NCBI RefSeq assembly: GCF_015207755.1
Contig: NZ_JADEWH010000016.1
Span: 61,211-125,210 of the forward strand
Source of the DNA: Nodularia sp. LEGE 06071
GTDB taxonomy: Bacteria; Cyanobacteriota; Cyanobacteriia; Cyanobacteriales; Nostocaceae
Direction: 5' to 3'
DNA: 64,000 nucleotides
In this document: positions 60,666 to 64,000 of the stretch, piece by piece
Numbering within the stretch: position 1 is the first letter of the stretch
Layout: each line of letters starts with the position of its first letter
Notes under the pieces: model-generated
What the model was told of the DNA's origin: nothing
Database searches by the model: none
The model's input: only the letters and a program-made list of their open reading frames with translations
Made by a program: the position numbers and the translations under genes

Positions 60666-61628
60666 TTATAAAACCGATTCAGCCAAAGCCACAGCACCCC
60701 AAAGCGGCGCATCATCACCCAAAGCCGCCGGGACAACTTTAAAATCAACTTCCGGTAAAGCCGTTTCCCGTGACACCTTTCGCACCACATTCCACCAATT
60801 ATTCCCAGCCTTAATTACACTCCCACCCAAAATAAACAACTGGGGATTAATTAAATTCGCCACATTACCAATACCCACACCCAAAGCCCAAGCACCCTTA
60901 AATAAAACATCCCGCGCTAACTCATCACCTTGCGCCGCAGCATCACTCACCACCTTTCCCGTAATCAAATCCAAATTATCACTCACCAACCCCCTCAAAA
61001 TCTCTCCTCCGCGTCCTCTGCGCCTCTGTGGTTCGTTTTCCAAAAATTCCCTAACATTCCTCGCCATATAAGGCCCCGAAGCCAACCTTTCCACACATCC
61101 CCGCTTCCCACACAAACACATAGGCCCCGCAGGATCGACAACCATGTGTCCAATTTCACCAGCCATTCCGCCCACACCCCGCCAAGGCTGGCCATTGAGT
61201 ATCCAACCACCACCGACACCAGTACTAATAGTGATATAAAACAAGCTATCGTGTCCCTCACCAGCACCAAAGCGATATTCACCCAAAGCCGCCACATTAG
61301 CGTCATTGTCCACAATCACAGGAACGCTAAACTCATTCTCTAGCAACTCTTTGAGGGGAATATTTTCCCAACCAGCCACATGATGAGACAGTCGCACAGT
61401 CCCAGTGTCAGCATCTACTGGCCCCCCAAAACTGACACCAATCGCATCAGGTTTTTCTTCTTGGATTAAAGAATTAATCAGCGATCGCATGATGTCCAAG
61501 TCAGTGCTAGCATTGGCATGATCTGGCGAAAGGCGACGTTCATAGCTTAACCATTCCCTAGAACCAGAATTTACCGCTGCTGCGGCCAGTTTCGTTCCAC
61601 CAAAATCCAGCGCTAAAATTAACGTCAT
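60666..61628 (-). CDS. ROK-family sugar kinase with an in-frame repeat insertion
   Basis: From ATG 61626-61628, placed six bases after GGAGG, the product is 320 residues. ROK elements: ILALDFGGTKLAAAAV (phosphate loop), VSFGGPVDAD, VPVIVDNDANVAALGEY, TISTGVGGGWILNG, and the zinc motif CLCGKRGCVERLASG with GEIGHMVVDP before it. At about residues 196-209 the peptide NEPQRRRGRGGEI is encoded by a dispersed intergenic repeat (61002-61041) that inserted without breaking the frame. It probably phosphorylates glucose or a related sugar; whether the insertion is tolerated is not known. Confidence 0.9.
   Translation of the reverse strand: MTLILALDFGGTKLAAAAVNSGSREWLSYERRLSPDHANASTDLDIMRSLINSLIQEEKPDAIGVSFGGPVDADTGTVRLSHHVAGWENIPLKELLENEFSVPVIVDNDANVAALGEYRFGAGEGHDSLFYITISTGVGGGWILNGQPWRGVGGMAGEIGHMVVDPAGPMCLCGKRGCVERLASGPYMARNVREFLENEPQRRRGRGGEILRGLVSDNLDLITGKVVSDAAAQGDELARDVLFKGAWALGVGIGNVANLINPQLFILGGSVIKAGNNWWNVVRKVSRETALPEVDFKVVPAALGDDAPLWGAVALAESVL
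61002..61041. repeat. Dispersed repeat inserted in the ROK kinase gene
   Basis: CTCCGCGTCCTCTGCGCCTC then TGTGGTTCGTTTTCC matches the repeat at 2521-2562 (CTCTGCGTCTCTGTGGTTCG) and 49600-49619 (inverse). It adds Arg/Gly-rich residues to the kinase. Confidence 0.8.
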
Positions 61629-61730
61629 CATTTCCTCCAAACATTCCCAAGAAAAACAGATAAATATCCTGAAACTAGTCAAAAGCTGATAGCGTCAAAC
61701 AATAGAAAATATCTTTGTGGAAGTTACAGC

Positions 61731-63455
61731 TTGAAAACCCCGTCTAATTACTGGCAATTATCACCCTATCTCCGACCCCATTGGCAAAACATCACCAAGG
61801 GATTTATTGGAATTATCGGTTATGTCCTGGCGACTTTAACCCTAATTAATCTCGCGGGTAGATTGGCAACTCCCTTTAGTGAAGGTAATGTAGTAGCGAT
61901 CGCGCAATTAGCCGGAATCCTGGTTTTAGTATTTCTCGTGCGGGGCTTTTTTCAGTCTGTGCAAGATATGTACATGGCTAAAGTGGCTTTAAGGGTGGCT
62001 TTTGACCTCCGCAAGCGGGTTTACTCCCATTTGCAAAAACTGGATCTCAGTTATTTTGAAACAGCAAAAGCCGGTGATTTATCTTACCGCCTCACCGAAG
62101 ATATTGACCGAGTTGGGGAAGTTGTGAATAAAGTATTTCACGACTTTATCCCCTGCATTTTGCAATTGCTAGCTATACCCATCTACATGATTTACCTGAA
62201 TTGGCAATTGACACTAGCTACAGTGGTGATTGCGCCAATCATGGGTATTTTAATTGGCTGGTTTGGGGAAAGGTTACGGAAGTATTCCCTCAAAAGTCAA
62301 AATCGTGTTTCTGGGTTATCGGCAATTCTCACCGAAGTATTTAGTGGTATCCGTTTAGTACAAGCCTTCGCTGCTGAAAACTATGAAATCGCTCGATTTA
62401 GCAATGAAGCTGAACAGAGTTTTAAAGCCAAATACTCTGCCGAACGCCTAAAAGCAATTCAAATACCGATAGTGGGCTTTCTAGAAGCTTTAAGTGCAGT
62501 ATCTTTAGTAATAGTGGGAACATGGCAAATTTCCCAAAATAACTTAACGGTGGAAGCGTTTTTTAGTTACTTAACTGCGGCAGCATTGTTAATTGATCCT
62601 ATTGGTCATACTACTAATAATTACAACGAGTTTAAACAAGGCGAGGCATCGGTTGACCGCGTTTTTGAATTGATGGCTATTCAACCAATCGTATTAGAAA
62701 AGCCGAATGCGATCGCCTTACCACCAGTTAAAGGTAAAGTAGAATATCGTCATGTTTCCTTTGCCTACAAACCCGGTGAACCTGTATTAAAAGATATCAG
62801 TTTATTGGCATTACCAGGAGAAGCGATCGCCTTAGTTGGTGCTTCCGGTGCTGGTAAAACCACCTTTATGAATTTACTTCCCCGCTTTTATGATCCAGAA
62901 GCCGGTGAAATTTTGATTGACGGTGTAGATATTCGCGATGTGAAACTTCAGAGTTTGCGGCGACAAATTGGGATTGTTCCCCAAGAAACCGTGATGTTTT
63001 CCGGGACAATAGCCCAAAATATTGCCTTTGGACAAAATTCCTTTGACATGGAAGCAGTTGCAGAAGCCGCTAAAATTGCCAACGCCCACCAATTTATTAC
63101 TCAGTTACCAGAAGGTTACTATACCTGGGTGGGAGAGAGAGGAATCAATTTATCTGGTGGACAACGCCAAAGAATTGCGATCGCCCGTGCGGTATTTCTC
63201 AACCCGCAAATCCTGATATTAGACGAAGCCACATCCGCCTTAGATTCCGAATCAGAAGCCTTAGTACAAGAAGCCTTAGAAAGACTAATGCAGAATCGGA
63301 CAGTATTTATTATTGCTCACCGTTTAAGCACAGTCCGAAGATGCGATCGCATATTAGTTCTCGAACGGGGACAAATTGTAGAATCAGGAACCCACGAAGA
63401 ACTGCTAAAACTTGAGCAACGCTACGCGCGATTTTACGCTCAACAATTTAGTTAG
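61731..63455 (+). CDS. ABC exporter, MsbA/HlyB type (membrane domain fused to ATPase)
   Basis: A 574-residue half-transporter starting at TTG 61731. Six membrane segments lie in residues about 15-300, with the intracellular-loop motif SYFETAKAGDLSYRLTED. The ATPase has GASGAGKTTFMNLLPRFYDP (Walker A), IVPQETVMFSG (Q-loop), LSGGQRQRIAIARAV, ILILDEATSALDSESE (Walker B) and AHRLSTV (switch His). It works as a dimer, flipping lipids or exporting a lipophilic compound. It is divergent from the ROK kinase. Cyanobacteria have many paralogues, including the heterocyst gene hepA, so the substrate is open. Confidence 0.92.
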   Translation: MKTPSNYWQLSPYLRPHWQNITKGFIGIIGYVLATLTLINLAGRLATPFSEGNVVAIAQLAGILVLVFLVRGFFQSVQDMYMAKVALRVAFDLRKRVYSHLQKLDLSYFETAKAGDLSYRLTEDIDRVGEVVNKVFHDFIPCILQLLAIPIYMIYLNWQLTLATVVIAPIMGILIGWFGERLRKYSLKSQNRVSGLSAILTEVFSGIRLVQAFAAENYEIARFSNEAEQSFKAKYSAERLKAIQIPIVGFLEALSAVSLVIVGTWQISQNNLTVEAFFSYLTAAALLIDPIGHTTNNYNEFKQGEASVDRVFELMAIQPIVLEKPNAIALPPVKGKVEYRHVSFAYKPGEPVLKDISLLALPGEAIALVGASGAGKTTFMNLLPRFYDPEAGEILIDGVDIRDVKLQSLRRQIGIVPQETVMFSGTIAQNIAFGQNSFDMEAVAEAAKIANAHQFITQLPEGYYTWVGERGINLSGGQRQRIAIARAVFLNPQILILDEATSALDSESEALVQEALERLMQNRTVFIIAHRLSTVRRCDRILVLERGQIVESGTHEELLKLEQRYARFYAQQFS

Positions 63456-63505
63456 GAATGGGGAATAGGAAGCAATACAGTTCAGTTAAGAATTTCTTCC
63501 TTCTC

Positions 63506-63575
63506 TTTCTTTACTTTGCGTCCTTGGCGTTCTTCTCCCAAAGGGAGAGGCTAGCGCCAAGGCGGTTCGTTAAAA
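63506..63575. repeat. Dispersed repeat, second copy of the 3181-3243 unit
   Basis: TTTGCGTCCTTGGCGTTCTT then CTCCCAAAGGGAGAGGCTAG and CGCCAAGGCGGTTCGTT; compare 3195-3243. Non-coding. Confidence 0.7.
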
Positions 63576-63617
63576 AAAAGAGTCTTAGTTCTAACTTAAA
63601 TACGTTCAGTTAAGGAC

Positions 63618-63708
63618 GGGACTTACCCAAAATTAAGAAAAAACGAACCACAAAGGGCGCAAAGGACACGAAGGAATAAGAGTCTGAAAGAGTTTTTGCG
63701 TAAGTCCT
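63618..63708. mobile_element. 91-bp MITE-like element, copy 2
   Basis: Ends GGGACTTACCCA (63618-63629) and TGCGTAAGTCCT (63697-63708) correspond to the 12-bp ends of the element at 38273-38363 with two changes on the left; the length is the same, 91 bp. The inside holds CGAACCACAAAGGGCGCAAA GGACACG-type repeat in the opposite sense. Confidence 0.6.
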
Positions 63709-63710
63709 AA

Positions 63711-63746
63711 TAATAAAAAACGCCCCCCATTTCTGAGAGGCGATTT
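63711..63746 (-). terminator. Probable terminator of psbA
   Basis: On the minus strand AAAAATCGCCTC and GGGGGGCG form a GC stem around TCAGAAAT, followed by TTTTTTATTATTA. It lies about 20 bases after the psbA stop codon. Confidence 0.75.
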
Positions 63747-63767
63747 TTATTCAGCTAAACTTAATGA

Positions 63768-64000
<233 letters not shown>

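Overview
The window reads as chromosomal DNA of a filamentous, probably heterocyst-forming cyanobacterium of the Nostoc/Anabaena type. Evidence: the HIP1 octamer GCGATCGC recurs inside many genes; a psbA (photosystem II D1) 3' end lies at the right edge; cyanobacterial genes such as ho1, glpX (bifunctional FBPase/SBPase), hemA, a Nostoc-type bacterial dynamin (BDLP1), a PrcA-like calcium-dependent protease, an NrrA-like nitrogen regulator and DevB/DevC-type exporter genes are present; and the intergenic spaces are full of heptanucleotide (STRR-type) and other short dispersed repeats. Identifications rest on recognised motifs and remembered family sequences; no database search was run.

Layout. 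1-4.9 kb: csaB end, a DUF2499/DUF3593 pair, hisA, a membrane protein, a lone ABC ATPase and nrrA with a textbook NtcA-activated promoter. 5.5-17.4 kb: housekeeping genes (grxD-bolA, prcA, plsC, tadA-grxC, glpX, hemA, an ArsR-rhodanese divergent pair, cysK), plus an IS200/IS605-like remnant and a 290-bp element with inverted ends. 17.7-22.7 kb: a membrane-remodelling locus made of a small coiled-coil membrane protein, a BDLP1 orthologue and a second dynamin-like GTPase that carries a C-terminal J domain. 22.8-24.7 kb: two Uma2-type nucleases and a 1-Cys peroxiredoxin. 24.9-31.8 kb: a co-directional exopolysaccharide block (two GT4, one GT2, an O-antigen-ligase/polymerase-like protein, glmM). 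32.3-39.3 kb: ho1, a GT8, cobW, an ABA4-like protein, small conserved proteins, moaC and tRNA-Arg(ACG). 39.3-43.3 kb: an MFS transporter, GT2 and an NlpC/P60 peptidase, head to head with a serine beta-lactamase-like protein. 43.6-54.9 kb is the most accessory part: an orphan HlyD adaptor, a higBA toxin-antitoxin pair, then seven to eight genes all on the minus strand (two Rieske oxygenases, a divergent coproporphyrinogen-oxidase-like HemF, a small ORF, an ATC-hydrolase-like protein, an FAD oxidase, DevB and DevC), and a ribbon-helix-helix regulator behind a cluster of palindromes. 55.4-64 kb: an ATP-grasp protein divergent from a phosphoribulokinase-like protein, a ParE-type toxin-antitoxin pair whose toxin seems to have lost its start codon, two tandem proteins with acyl-carrier-like domains that lack the attachment serine, a ROK kinase interrupted by a repeat, an MsbA-type ABC exporter and psbA.

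The best candidates for something undescribed are: (i) the Rieske-Rieske-HemF-like-FAD oxidase-DevBC cluster, which could make or degrade and export a tetrapyrrole-derived or other oxidised compound; (ii) the tandem serine-less carrier-domain proteins at 59.2-60.6 kb; and (iii) the dynamin/J-domain fusion beside BDLP1. Short dispersed repeats have also altered genes here: they supply starts, stops or tails for several reading frames and interrupt one kinase in frame.
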